Shown: positions 33,049 to 39,599 of the stretch, piece after piece
Layout: each line of letters begins with the position of its first letter
Numbering within the stretch: the stretch's first letter is position 1
Assembly (NCBI GenBank): GCA_013204345.1
Contig: JABMOB010000001.1
Span: 1-46,691, forward strand
Origin: Parcubacteria group bacterium
GTDB lineage: Bacteria > Patescibacteriota > Minisyncoccia > Phycocordibacterales > JABMOB01
Direction of reading: 5' to 3'
DNA length: 46,691 bases
Position numbers and translations under genes: made by a program
The notes under the pieces: model-generated
Told to the model about the DNA's origin: nothing
The model's input: only the letters and a program-made list of their open reading frames with translations
Databases searched by the model: none

Positions 33049-33619
33049 AGTCAAAGGTTATGTAGTAGGCTTCGACAAGTCTGGGGATGAGCTTTTGTGG
33101 ACGGTCAAGGTAAAAGACCCCACAAGTGCTCACGACAACAAGAAGTTTCCTGTCGCTTCAATGCATCAAGGAAGTCTTCTTACTAAGCCCGGGGTGGACG
33201 TCACTTTCAAAGTTGAGCCTGTCCAGGTTGGGCAAGAGCAGGTTTTGAAAGCAGTTGACGTATCTTTGGGGTTCGAAAACCTCGAAGAAGAAATTGAGTC
33301 AGACGAGGCAAGTCATCAGGAATCTATCGGCTTCGCGTTGGTAGAAGAAGGTGATCTTGTTTATGTTTGGCCCAATGAGTGCAAGTCTCGTGATGAGGCC
33401 GAAGAGTGGTTGAAAGGAATGAGTGAAGAGTGCAAACTTTGCGCGTTTTTCAGAGTTCATCCTGGATTGTTTGAAACAAGTCCTACGATTGAATCTGTGG
33501 AAGACGCAACGCATGCTTTTGAAGCACTGCGTAGCATGGCGCGACTCAACTCTTTCCGAGACACACTCGCGGTTATCGTCATGGAAGCATTCGCACTTGG
33601 TCAGAAACACAAACCATAA
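33035..33619 (+). CDS. Unknown soluble protein, first gene of the two-gene accessory operon
   Basis: A 194-residue protein. Start at the ATG after GGAG (7-base spacing); the frame is open further upstream but without support. Residues 1-85 look like a small beta domain (RVKGYVVGFDKSGDELLWTV, VTFKVEPVQVGQEQVLKAV), similar in feel to OB or cold-shock folds but without RNP motifs. After an acidic linker (ENLEEEIESDE), the second half has a C-x(n)-C pattern (NECKSRD, ECKLC) and helices. No family is recognised. The gene is GC-richer than core genes. It is followed 18 bases later by the receiver-like protein gene. Confidence 0.72.
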   Translation: MTQVRVKGYVVGFDKSGDELLWTVKVKDPTSAHDNKKFPVASMHQGSLLTKPGVDVTFKVEPVQVGQEQVLKAVDVSLGFENLEEEIESDEASHQESIGFALVEEGDLVYVWPNECKSRDEAEEWLKGMSEECKLCAFFRVHPGLFETSPTIESVEDATHAFEALRSMARLNSFRDTLAVIVMEAFALGQKHKP

Positions 33620-33637
33620 CAAAAAGGGATTTGTCTA

Positions 33638-35071
33638 ATGATTGCTACAGTAAACAAAAAAAAGACGGGCCGAATCGTTAAAGGAGATCTTCATTTCACC
33701 ACTACGTCTGATGGACAGTTTCTTTGTCGCGAGCTCACGGAGCTCCCAACTCTCTTTGAGAATCGTTGGGATGAGGGTGAGATCATGGCTGAGATCAAAG
33801 AATATCACGCCATGATGGTGAAGCACTTCTTTCTCCGTCAGCCAGCTGATTTCGAAGGTGATCGGCGGAGCTCTGAATTTTTGGACCAAGGTCAGCCGGT
33901 AATCAACCGGATCATTAGTGAAGTGTCTGGCAAACAGGCGACGTTGTTCCACGAACTTCTTTTCACGATGAGCGACCATTGGTGGTACTACCATCCGGAA
34001 ATCAACGAAAAGTTGTTTGCTGATCGGAACAAGCTTTGGGATGAGAAACGTGCTGCCGACGGGGTTTTGGTCAACAAGTACATCAAACCTCTTTTGCCGG
34101 AACAGGTTCGGCAATCGGTCCAAAACATGAAGATGATTGGTGTTGATGTTGGTTTCGGTCATTTCGGTTTTTATTTCGCCGATGACAGTGGTGTTCGCCG
34201 TATTGTCACGGACACACAACTCGTTGAGTTGCGTGAAGTTAGAGGTTACAATTACCTCGCAATGACTCCGGACGGCAAACCTTTTGTCCGGTGTTGTACT
34301 CCGCACGGTGGTGAGAGAGCGTTTTTTGACGGCTTCAGGCTTATGAGCCATAACCGTTTTCAAACCTGCGCACCAAAACAAGTTTTTTTCGATGGTGGTT
34401 ACAAGGTCAATTCGACCCAAGTCTCCATCGTCAATGGGGTGTTGTTTGATCTCATCGAAAACGACGATGCTGTCGCTCAAACGACGGGCGCTTTCATGGG
34501 GATGTGCGATTTTACCGGTAAAGACATGATGAAGTCGGTGGAGCTGTCGGAACAGACAGCCAAGCAGTTACGAGTAACTCGTGGACGAGTTTTTCTCGGC
34601 GATCGGGAGCTCAAACCCGTCGGGCGGTTCAATCCGAGTCGCGTTACTTTGCTTGATTCCGGCTTCTCGTTGTATAGTTGGTCCGACTTCGAGGAAATCT
34701 TTGTTTGTCGGTACGATTCCGTGCTTGTGATTGACGATAGCGCTGATTGGATCAGTGCCGTTAAGCACGAGTTTCGGGGTGAGATTTCGAGTCTTCGCAC
34801 TTTCCGAACGAAAAGTCGCGTATCTGCTCTGAAGCGGATCATGACACTTCAGCCGGAAGCGTTGATACTCGATATGCATCTGACTCCCGAAGAAGGTTTC
34901 AATGGGTTGTGGATCGCCAACCAACTGATCAGTCACGGTTTCAAAGGACTGATTCTTATCGCCTCGAGTTATCATGACGAGCAACTGCAGGCGATGCAGA
35001 AGCTGATCAAAGGCAAGACCAAAGCTCCAGGCAAAAACCTTGCTCGGATCCGTCAGTGCCTGTGTAAGTAG
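33638..35071 (+). CDS. Large unknown protein with C-terminal receiver-like domain
   Basis: A 477-residue protein. The first 360 residues match nothing recognised; an IGVDVGFGHFGFYFADDSG stretch at about residue 168 faintly recalls the phosphate-1 loop of actin-like folds, but this is weak. Residues about 362-477 resemble a response-regulator receiver: SVLVIDDSADW with the acidic pair D366-D367, LILDMHLTPEEG with candidate phospho-Asp D412, IASSYHDEQ (Ser/Thr position) and a lysine-rich end. The domain is C-terminal, unlike usual regulators, and no histidine kinase is nearby. AAGGG sits 9 bases before the ATG. A strong terminator follows. GC-rich relative to core genes. Confidence 0.75.
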   Translation: MIATVNKKKTGRIVKGDLHFTTTSDGQFLCRELTELPTLFENRWDEGEIMAEIKEYHAMMVKHFFLRQPADFEGDRRSSEFLDQGQPVINRIISEVSGKQATLFHELLFTMSDHWWYYHPEINEKLFADRNKLWDEKRAADGVLVNKYIKPLLPEQVRQSVQNMKMIGVDVGFGHFGFYFADDSGVRRIVTDTQLVELREVRGYNYLAMTPDGKPFVRCCTPHGGERAFFDGFRLMSHNRFQTCAPKQVFFDGGYKVNSTQVSIVNGVLFDLIENDDAVAQTTGAFMGMCDFTGKDMMKSVELSEQTAKQLRVTRGRVFLGDRELKPVGRFNPSRVTLLDSGFSLYSWSDFEEIFVCRYDSVLVIDDSADWISAVKHEFRGEISSLRTFRTKSRVSALKRIMTLQPEALILDMHLTPEEGFNGLWIANQLISHGFKGLILIASSYHDEQLQAMQKLIKGKTKAPGKNLARIRQCLCK

Positions 35072-35097
35072 TTCTTTTGGTTCAGAAATGAATCCAG

Positions 35098-35128
35098 CCC
35101 CCGCGGTTTATCTGCGGGGGTTTTTTTT
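35098..35128 (+). terminator. Terminator of the two-gene accessory operon
   Basis: CCCCCGC (35098-35104), nine-base loop, GCGGGGG (35114-35120), then eight T residues. The T-run merges into a TATAAT (35128-35133) that probably serves holA. Confidence 0.92.
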
Positions 35129-35133
35129 ATAAT
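35128..35133 (+). promoter_or_regulatory. -10 box of holA
   Basis: A perfect TATAAT beginning on the last T of the preceding terminator. The predicted start is near 35140, so the holA leader would be only about 15 bases. Confidence 0.5.
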
Positions 35134-35155
35134 AAACTTGGTCTACAATATGGGT

Positions 35156-35872
35156 ATGATCTACTTTCTATATGGCACCGATGAAAACAAAGCTCGTGAG
35201 AAATTGCACGAACTTACAAATAGTCTTTTGAAAAAGAAGCCGAACGCTGAACTTTTTAAAATTGACAGTGAGCATTGGGATCCAGCCCAGCTGGAAGAGT
35301 TCATTGGTGGCCAAGGGCTTTTTGCAGATAAATACATTGTTATCGTTGATAAAGTTTTTGAGAGTTTAGATATCAGAGAAATTATTTCTGACAAACTCAA
35401 AGAGTTAAAAGAGTCCAATAACATTTTTGTGTTTTTGGAAGGAGAAGTTGATAAAGTCACTTTAGGTAAAATTGAAAAAAACGCAGAGAAAGTTCAGAAA
35501 TTTGAAAAAAAAGAAACTTTTGCCAAGAAAAAATTCAATATCTTTTCTCTCACTGGTGCCTTTGGGGACAGAGACAAAAAAAATTTATGGATTCTTTATC
35601 AGAAAGCATTGCAAAGTGGGGTGGAACCGGAAGAAGTACATGGTATACTTTTTTGGCAGTTGAGAAGTATGATTTCTGCTCAGAGTTCTAAAAATGCAGA
35701 AAGTGCCGGTCTTAAACCTTTTGTATATCAAAAATCTATAGGTTATGGAAAAAACTTTACAAAACAGGAGTTAGAAAATCTCTCCACATCTTTTATTTCT
35801 ATTTACCATGATGCTAGGAGGGGAATAAAAGATTTTGATATCGCTCTAGAAAAGTTTTTGTTAAGTGTTTAA
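35156..35872 (+). CDS. holA: DNA polymerase III delta subunit-like protein
   Basis: Delta subunit of the clamp loader, which opens the DnaN ring. It has 238 residues from ATG 35156, shorter than the usual 330-340. IYFLYGTDENKAREKLHELT at the start and LEEFIGGQGLFADKYIVIVD are typical of the family, as is the later helical region FWQLRSMISAQSSKNA and a C-terminal HDARRGIKDFDIALEKFLL. An in-frame ATG two codons upstream is also possible. It lies just upstream of tRNA-Lys. Confidence 0.85.
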   Translation: MIYFLYGTDENKAREKLHELTNSLLKKKPNAELFKIDSEHWDPAQLEEFIGGQGLFADKYIVIVDKVFESLDIREIISDKLKELKESNNIFVFLEGEVDKVTLGKIEKNAEKVQKFEKKETFAKKKFNIFSLTGAFGDRDKKNLWILYQKALQSGVEPEEVHGILFWQLRSMISAQSSKNAESAGLKPFVYQKSIGYGKNFTKQELENLSTSFISIYHDARRGIKDFDIALEKFLLSV

Positions 35873-35925
35873 AAACTTGGTCTTTTGTGACTTTTCTGGT
35901 ATATTTTTTAAGTTTTAGTAAATAT

Positions 35926-35998
35926 GCGCCCGTAGCTCAGTCGGTAGAGCAGTTGCCTTTTAAGCAAATGGTCGCAGGTTCGATTCCTGCCGGGCGCA
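35926..35998 (+). tRNA. tRNA-Lys (anticodon TTT)
   Basis: A 73-base cloverleaf. The acceptor stem pairs GCGCCCG with CGGGCGC, the D-arm is AGCTCAGTCGGTAGAGC, the anticodon loop CTTTTAA has anticodon TTT, and the T-arm is GCAGGTTCGATTCCTGC. The bases after the discriminator are CCC, so CCA is not encoded. Confidence 0.96.
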
Positions 35999-36174
35999 CC
36001 CTATAGCACAAAACACCTTCGGGCGTTTTTGCTTGGGTGTGTCCGGAGAAAGCAAACGATTTTGCTTTCGACAGGAATCGAAAAGGTTCTCCCATATCCC
36101 TAACCCAGTTTCTGGGTGAGGGATGGGAAACCTATACTGTTCTCGTAGAGAAAGATATTCCTGCCGGGCGCACC
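35983..36174. repeat. 18-bp direct repeat of the tRNA-Lys 3' end flanking a palindromic segment
   Basis: ATTCCTGCCGGGCGCACC occurs at 35983-36000 (tRNA end) and again at 36157-36174. The 156 bases between contain a UUCG-type hairpin (AACACC TTCG GGCGTT TTT, near 36008-36026; probably the tRNA terminator) and a 37-base near-perfect hairpin at 36091-36127 (CCCAT, CCCT and ACCCAG paired with CTGGGT, AGGG and ATGGG). This resembles an att-type duplication. Confidence 0.7.
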
Positions 36175-36186
36175 AAATTTTTTCTT

Positions 36187-36672
36187 GTGAAAAAGCAAAA
36201 TAAAAAAGAAATCGTTTTGATTCTTCATGACATACGAAGTACTCACAATGTGGGCTCTATTTTTCGTACAGCTGATGCTTTGGGTGTGAAAAAGATCTAT
36301 CTAACAGGTTATACTCCCACACCGGTAGATAGTTTTGGTAGGGTGAGGAAAGATATTGCCAAAACAGCTCTTGGGGCAGAAAAAAATATTTTGTGGGAAC
36401 ATTTCTCTGTAATTAATCCAGTTTTAAAAAAATTGAAAAAAGATAAATTTTCAATTATTGCACTAGAACAATCTTCAAAATCGATAGATTACAAAAAAAT
36501 AAAACCTTTATATCCCGTCGCTGTTATTTTGGGTAATGAAGTATTAGGCATCTCACCAAAAATTTTGAAAAAATGCGATCTTGTAATGGAAATTCCTATG
36601 CAGGGTAAAAAAGAGTCATTAAATGTTTCTGTTGCAACAGGTGTCGCCTTATTTAGAATTTTTGATAGATAA
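36187..36672 (+). CDS. TrmH/SpoU-family RNA 2'-O-methyltransferase
   Basis: SPOUT-fold methyltransferase of tRNA or rRNA, about 161 residues from the GTG at 36187. Motif 1 is DIRSTHNVGSIFRTADALGV, motif 2 is VILGNEVLGIS, motif 3 is IPMQGKKESLNVSVATGVALF. The catalytic Arg and Asn are within motif 1, and the SAM-binding trefoil knot spans motifs 2-3. The frame is open back to 36037, but that part runs through the tRNA-derived duplicate and palindrome and has no family resemblance. The N-terminal substrate domain of larger SpoU proteins is absent. Target RNA unknown. Confidence 0.88.
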   Translation: MKKQNKKEIVLILHDIRSTHNVGSIFRTADALGVKKIYLTGYTPTPVDSFGRVRKDIAKTALGAEKNILWEHFSVINPVLKKLKKDKFSIIALEQSSKSIDYKKIKPLYPVAVILGNEVLGISPKILKKCDLVMEIPMQGKKESLNVSVATGVALFRIFDR

Positions 36673-36680
36673 GATTCCGT

Positions 36681-37604
36681 TTATTCGGTATAACTTGCGG
36701 TATCTACTGTTTTCCCAAACTGGTCTAGGAGTTTTATTGTTTCATTTGTTTTCTTCCAAACCTGAGCCTTTATATTTAAAGACACTCTCCATTGTGGTGT
36801 GTAAAAATCAGGATCATTAAAATACGTATTAACACAGTAGTTGTAGTTTAGGGTATTTTGGATGTAGTTTTGGCAAGATTTTGTTATGTTATCAGGGAAA
36901 ACATTAGGAACAGTGGCACATTTACCAAATCGTTTTATATAATTCCAACAATTTTCGTCATTACTAAATTCGGCTGGTGTATTCTCCTCTTTTAATAGGG
37001 GACAATCTTTTTCTATCGTAGGTCGATATGTTGCAAAGTTATTGAAATACCCGGTACATATGTTTGTATGAAATGATACGGGTATTTGTGATTGCCATCG
37101 GTATATGTACATTCTCTCTCGAGGTTTCATTACTATTGGTTTCTCTACATTTCCACCGGTATTTAGAGAGGGTAAGTATGATCCATTACCTATTTTTACA
37201 GCGTTGCCGGTCGCAGTGCTCAGTATTGTCCAACCCGTAACAGTGATATCCTCCTTATTTGATCCAGAAGCATATAGAGTAAGAAAACTCACACTACCAT
37301 CAACCGCCCCCTTGGAGTTTATGGAGCTAATTGTTATTTTATCTTTATAGATAGAAGCCTCTCTTGCCGCTTGTTCTTCAGCTAGCTTTCGTTGCTGTTC
37401 AGTCATTGATGTTTTTGTGCTTTGAGACCGTCCGCTTCCACCACTAGAGATCGGCACTACTTGTATTTGGCTTGAAAGGCCGGATGAGCTAGAAGTTTCG
37501 GTTTGGGAAGAGTCTTTATTCAAACTAATTTTTCCAAATAAACCGGAGGCAGCTAAAATGACGATAATACCGATTCCTATAATTTGTGCATTTTCATTTT
37601 TCAT
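36681..37604 (-). CDS. Membrane-anchored, cysteine-rich extracytoplasmic protein
   Basis: A 307-residue protein from the ATG of MKNENAQIIGIGIIVILAAS. One N-terminal transmembrane anchor, a serine- and glutamine-rich linker (about residues 28-80), then a beta domain at 85-170 (SVSFLTLYASGSNKEDITVT) that may be lamin-tail-like, and a C-terminal part with six cysteines (NIC, KDC, NCW, KCA, KSC, NYC). The cysteines suggest disulfides outside the cell. It directly follows mutM on the same strand, its ATG being 3 bases from the mutM stop. Function unknown. Confidence 0.72.
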   Translation of the reverse strand: MKNENAQIIGIGIIVILAASGLFGKISLNKDSSQTETSSSSGLSSQIQVVPISSGGSGRSQSTKTSMTEQQRKLAEEQAAREASIYKDKITISSINSKGAVDGSVSFLTLYASGSNKEDITVTGWTILSTATGNAVKIGNGSYLPSLNTGGNVEKPIVMKPRERMYIYRWQSQIPVSFHTNICTGYFNNFATYRPTIEKDCPLLKEENTPAEFSNDENCWNYIKRFGKCATVPNVFPDNITKSCQNYIQNTLNYNYCVNTYFNDPDFYTPQWRVSLNIKAQVWKKTNETIKLLDQFGKTVDTASYTE

Positions 37605-37606
37605 AA

Positions 37607-38533
37607 TTATATCTTTTGGTGGGTGGAGCAAAAATGAGCACTTCTTCCACCAACTTTTATTCTTACTATTATACCCTCACAATTCTTTTTTGAACACTTC
37701 TCACCAGTTTTTCGATAAGCTTGATGTTTGTGCTGAAAATTTCCTTTTTCTCCATGGATATTTCTGTAGTCAGACATTGAGTCTCCACCAAAATCTATTC
37801 CTTTGCGAAGAATTATTTTTACTGTTTCGTATATTTTTTTCAAATTACTATTGGAGATATTTTTCACACATTTCAATGGATGAATGCCTGTTTTCCACAG
37901 TATTTCATCTGAATAAATGTTTCCAATACCAGAAACCAAGGATTGGTCCATAAGCACAGTTTTTATTTTCCCGGAAGGTTTTTTATTTAACTGTTTTTTG
38001 AATACTTCAAATGTAAAATTCTTCTCTAAAGGCTCAGGCCCTAGATGTTTTGTATCCAAACTTTCGTCGATGGTAGAAGTTTTTAATAGGGTTATTTTTG
38101 CGAACTTTCTCATATCTGACAAAGCCAAACATTTACCATTTGAAAACGTTATAACAAAATGTATAAACCTGTTAAACGGGTCTTTGAGTGTCTCTGGCTC
38201 GACAGGATCCCACTTTATGGACTTTATAGACTTTCGACTTTTGACTCTTCTGTATGTCCCGTACAAAATATGCCCTGTCATTTTCATATGTACAAGAATC
38301 GTGAAGTCGTCTTTCAGATGAATAAGAACATTTTTTCCTCGCCTTCCGGCGCCAATAACTTTCTTGCCGATAATTTGTATCCTAAATTTTTTAAAGTATT
38401 TTTTGTCTTTTATATTATCCTTACCGGCATAAAAAGAACTGTTGTAATCAGTCCAAACATCGACAATTTTTAAACCCGGTAAGACTTTTTGTAATCCTGT
38501 GGCCGTGGTGTGTACTTCTGGTAGTTCTGGCAC
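37607..38533 (-). CDS. mutM: Formamidopyrimidine-DNA glycosylase (Fpg/MutM)
   Basis: Removes oxidised purines and nicks abasic sites. It has 308 residues. The catalytic N-terminal PELPEV (Pro2, Glu3) is present; then GRRGKNVLIHL (with the conserved Lys), LVHMKMTGHI, LGPEPLE, the helix-two-turn-helix region LVSGIGNIYSDEILW, and a zinc finger with cysteines in GEKCSKKNCEG and HFCSTH. Between MTGHI and the HFVITFSNG strand there are about 18 extra residues, including VKSRKSIKSIK, encoded by a copy of the dispersed repeat (38213-38246). Confidence 0.95.
   Translation of the reverse strand: MPELPEVHTTATGLQKVLPGLKIVDVWTDYNSSFYAGKDNIKDKKYFKKFRIQIIGKKVIGAGRRGKNVLIHLKDDFTILVHMKMTGHILYGTYRRVKSRKSIKSIKWDPVEPETLKDPFNRFIHFVITFSNGKCLALSDMRKFAKITLLKTSTIDESLDTKHLGPEPLEKNFTFEVFKKQLNKKPSGKIKTVLMDQSLVSGIGNIYSDEILWKTGIHPLKCVKNISNSNLKKIYETVKIILRKGIDFGGDSMSDYRNIHGEKGNFQHKHQAYRKTGEKCSKKNCEGIIVRIKVGGRSAHFCSTHQKI
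38213..38246. repeat. Dispersed CTTTATGGACTTT repeat, copy C (inside mutM)
   Basis: 34 bp, about 29 of 34 positions like the rsmA copy. On the coding (minus) strand it reads in frame as VKSRKSIKSIK, in a loop where other Fpg proteins are shorter. Confidence 0.65.
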
Positions 38534-38575
38534 TTTAGTTTTTGTTATGAGGCGAAGCCAAGTTAGAAAAACTTA

Positions 38576-38675
38576 GTCCCTCCTGACATTAATAATAACT
38601 CCTTTATATCATAAAAAAGAATTGATCTCCGCTTTTCAAGCATTAATATTGTGAAATGTTAATGTCGGGCGGGAC
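38576..38675. repeat. 100-bp element with 17-bp inverted ends upstream of mutM
   Basis: GTCCCTCCTGACATTAA (38576-38592) and TTAATGTCGGGCGGGAC (38659-38675) are inverted copies with 15 of 17 matches. The interior is AT-rich without an ORF. It lies between the divergent mutM and PP2C genes and has the size and shape of a miniature inverted-repeat element. Confidence 0.55.
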
Positions 38676-38680
38676 ATGAT

Positions 38681-38727
38681 AAGTCTATAAAGTCGAAAGC
38701 CTGCCTGTGCCGAGCACGGCAGACAGG
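38681..38727. repeat. Dispersed repeat fragment (copy D) joined to CCTGCCTG palindrome
   Basis: AAGTCTATAAAGTCGAAAG (38681-38699) is a short relative of the CTTTATGGACTTT family. It abuts an imperfect hairpin at 38700-38727 (CCTGCCTGTGCCG, AGCA loop, CGGCAGACAGG). A related palindrome is at 46174-46192. Confidence 0.5.
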
Positions 38728-38818
38728 TCTATGATGTTGACACATATATTGTTGGTGATAGTTTAAATTAGGAGTAAAAGTACAAAGATTCAGTTGTTTT
38801 TTGAAAAGGGGTTTTCAT

Positions 38819-39553
38819 ATGACTCTTCGAGTGTCTGTTGAACGTGATATCGGTGAACGTGATGGGATGGAGGATTCTTATTCTACCCATCAAAATTTTG
38901 TGGAGAAGGGTTGGTTTTTTGGAGGGGTTTACGATGGTCATGGTGATTTTGGGCTTGAGGCGGTTTCCTTTGTTGCCCAAAATGTTCCTGTTAATTTCCG
39001 AAAGGCACTACTTGTGGGAATGTCGCCGGAAGAAGCCTTCCAAGAAAGTTATAAGAAGACAGCTCAAGATTTTCCTTTTGGATGGGGTGGGTCTTGTGCC
39101 GCAAATTTTTTGATAACCCCCAAGAAAGTTTTTTGTGGAAATGTAGGGGATTGTCGGGTTCTTGTTGTTAATGACAAAAGATACCGACAACTTTCTTTTG
39201 ATCATCGAGTTGCGGTTCCATCCGAAACAGAAAGAATCCTTGAGGTTGGAGGTTTGATAGAAAATCGACGTCTCATTTCTAAGGATGAATCTTCTTGGAT
39301 TATGGTTTCTAGATCAATTGGCGATCCGACCTACAGGGAAGTTGGGTTGATAGAAACTCCGCATATTACAGTTTGTATGCGTAGGTCATGGGAATTTCTC
39401 GTAGCTGGAAGCGATGGTTTGTTTGACAAGTTGAGTAATGCAGATGTTGTGAAAGTTGTTCGAAAATTCAAAAGTCCCAAACGAATTTCTTCAGAGCTCA
39501 AGAAAATTGCTGAAAATAGCGACAATCTTGTTGTTTTGGTGGCTCGTCTTTAG
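38819..39553 (+). CDS. PP2C-family serine/threonine phosphatase
   Basis: A metal-dependent protein phosphatase, 244 residues. Motifs in order: ERDGMEDSYS (metal-binding Asp), FFGGVYDGHGDFG (DGHG core), GGSCAANFLI, FCGNVGDCRVLVV, SFDHRV, MVSRSIGDPTYR and FLVAGSDGLFDKLS (metal Asp). It is the minimal PP2C type, without sensor or membrane domains. The start at 38819 is chosen because AAAAGGGG lies 6 bases upstream; an earlier TTG would place that site in the coding part. It has its own terminator. No matching Ser/Thr kinase lies in the window. Confidence 0.9.
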   Translation: MTLRVSVERDIGERDGMEDSYSTHQNFVEKGWFFGGVYDGHGDFGLEAVSFVAQNVPVNFRKALLVGMSPEEAFQESYKKTAQDFPFGWGGSCAANFLITPKKVFCGNVGDCRVLVVNDKRYRQLSFDHRVAVPSETERILEVGGLIENRRLISKDESSWIMVSRSIGDPTYREVGLIETPHITVCMRRSWEFLVAGSDGLFDKLSNADVVKVVRKFKSPKRISSELKKIAENSDNLVVLVARL

Positions 39554-39568
39554 TCTCTGAGGTTTGTA

Positions 39569-39599
39569 ATGCCCTGTATCCACGGGGCATTTTTATTTT
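39569..39599 (+). terminator. Terminator of the PP2C gene
   Basis: ATGCCC (39569-39574), loop, GGGCAT (39585-39590), then TTTTTATTTT. It lies between convergent genes. Confidence 0.8.

Noticed and set aside
33635-34480. 281-residue ORF antisense to the receiver-like gene
   Set aside because: GC-rich sequence opens long antisense frames. It has no SD or promoter, and the sense gene has a domain, an SD and a terminator.
36037-36186. 50-residue N-terminal extension of the TrmH-type methylase
   Set aside because: It reads through the palindrome and the tRNA-derived duplicate and has no family similarity. A GTG at 36187 just before the SPOUT core is a better start.
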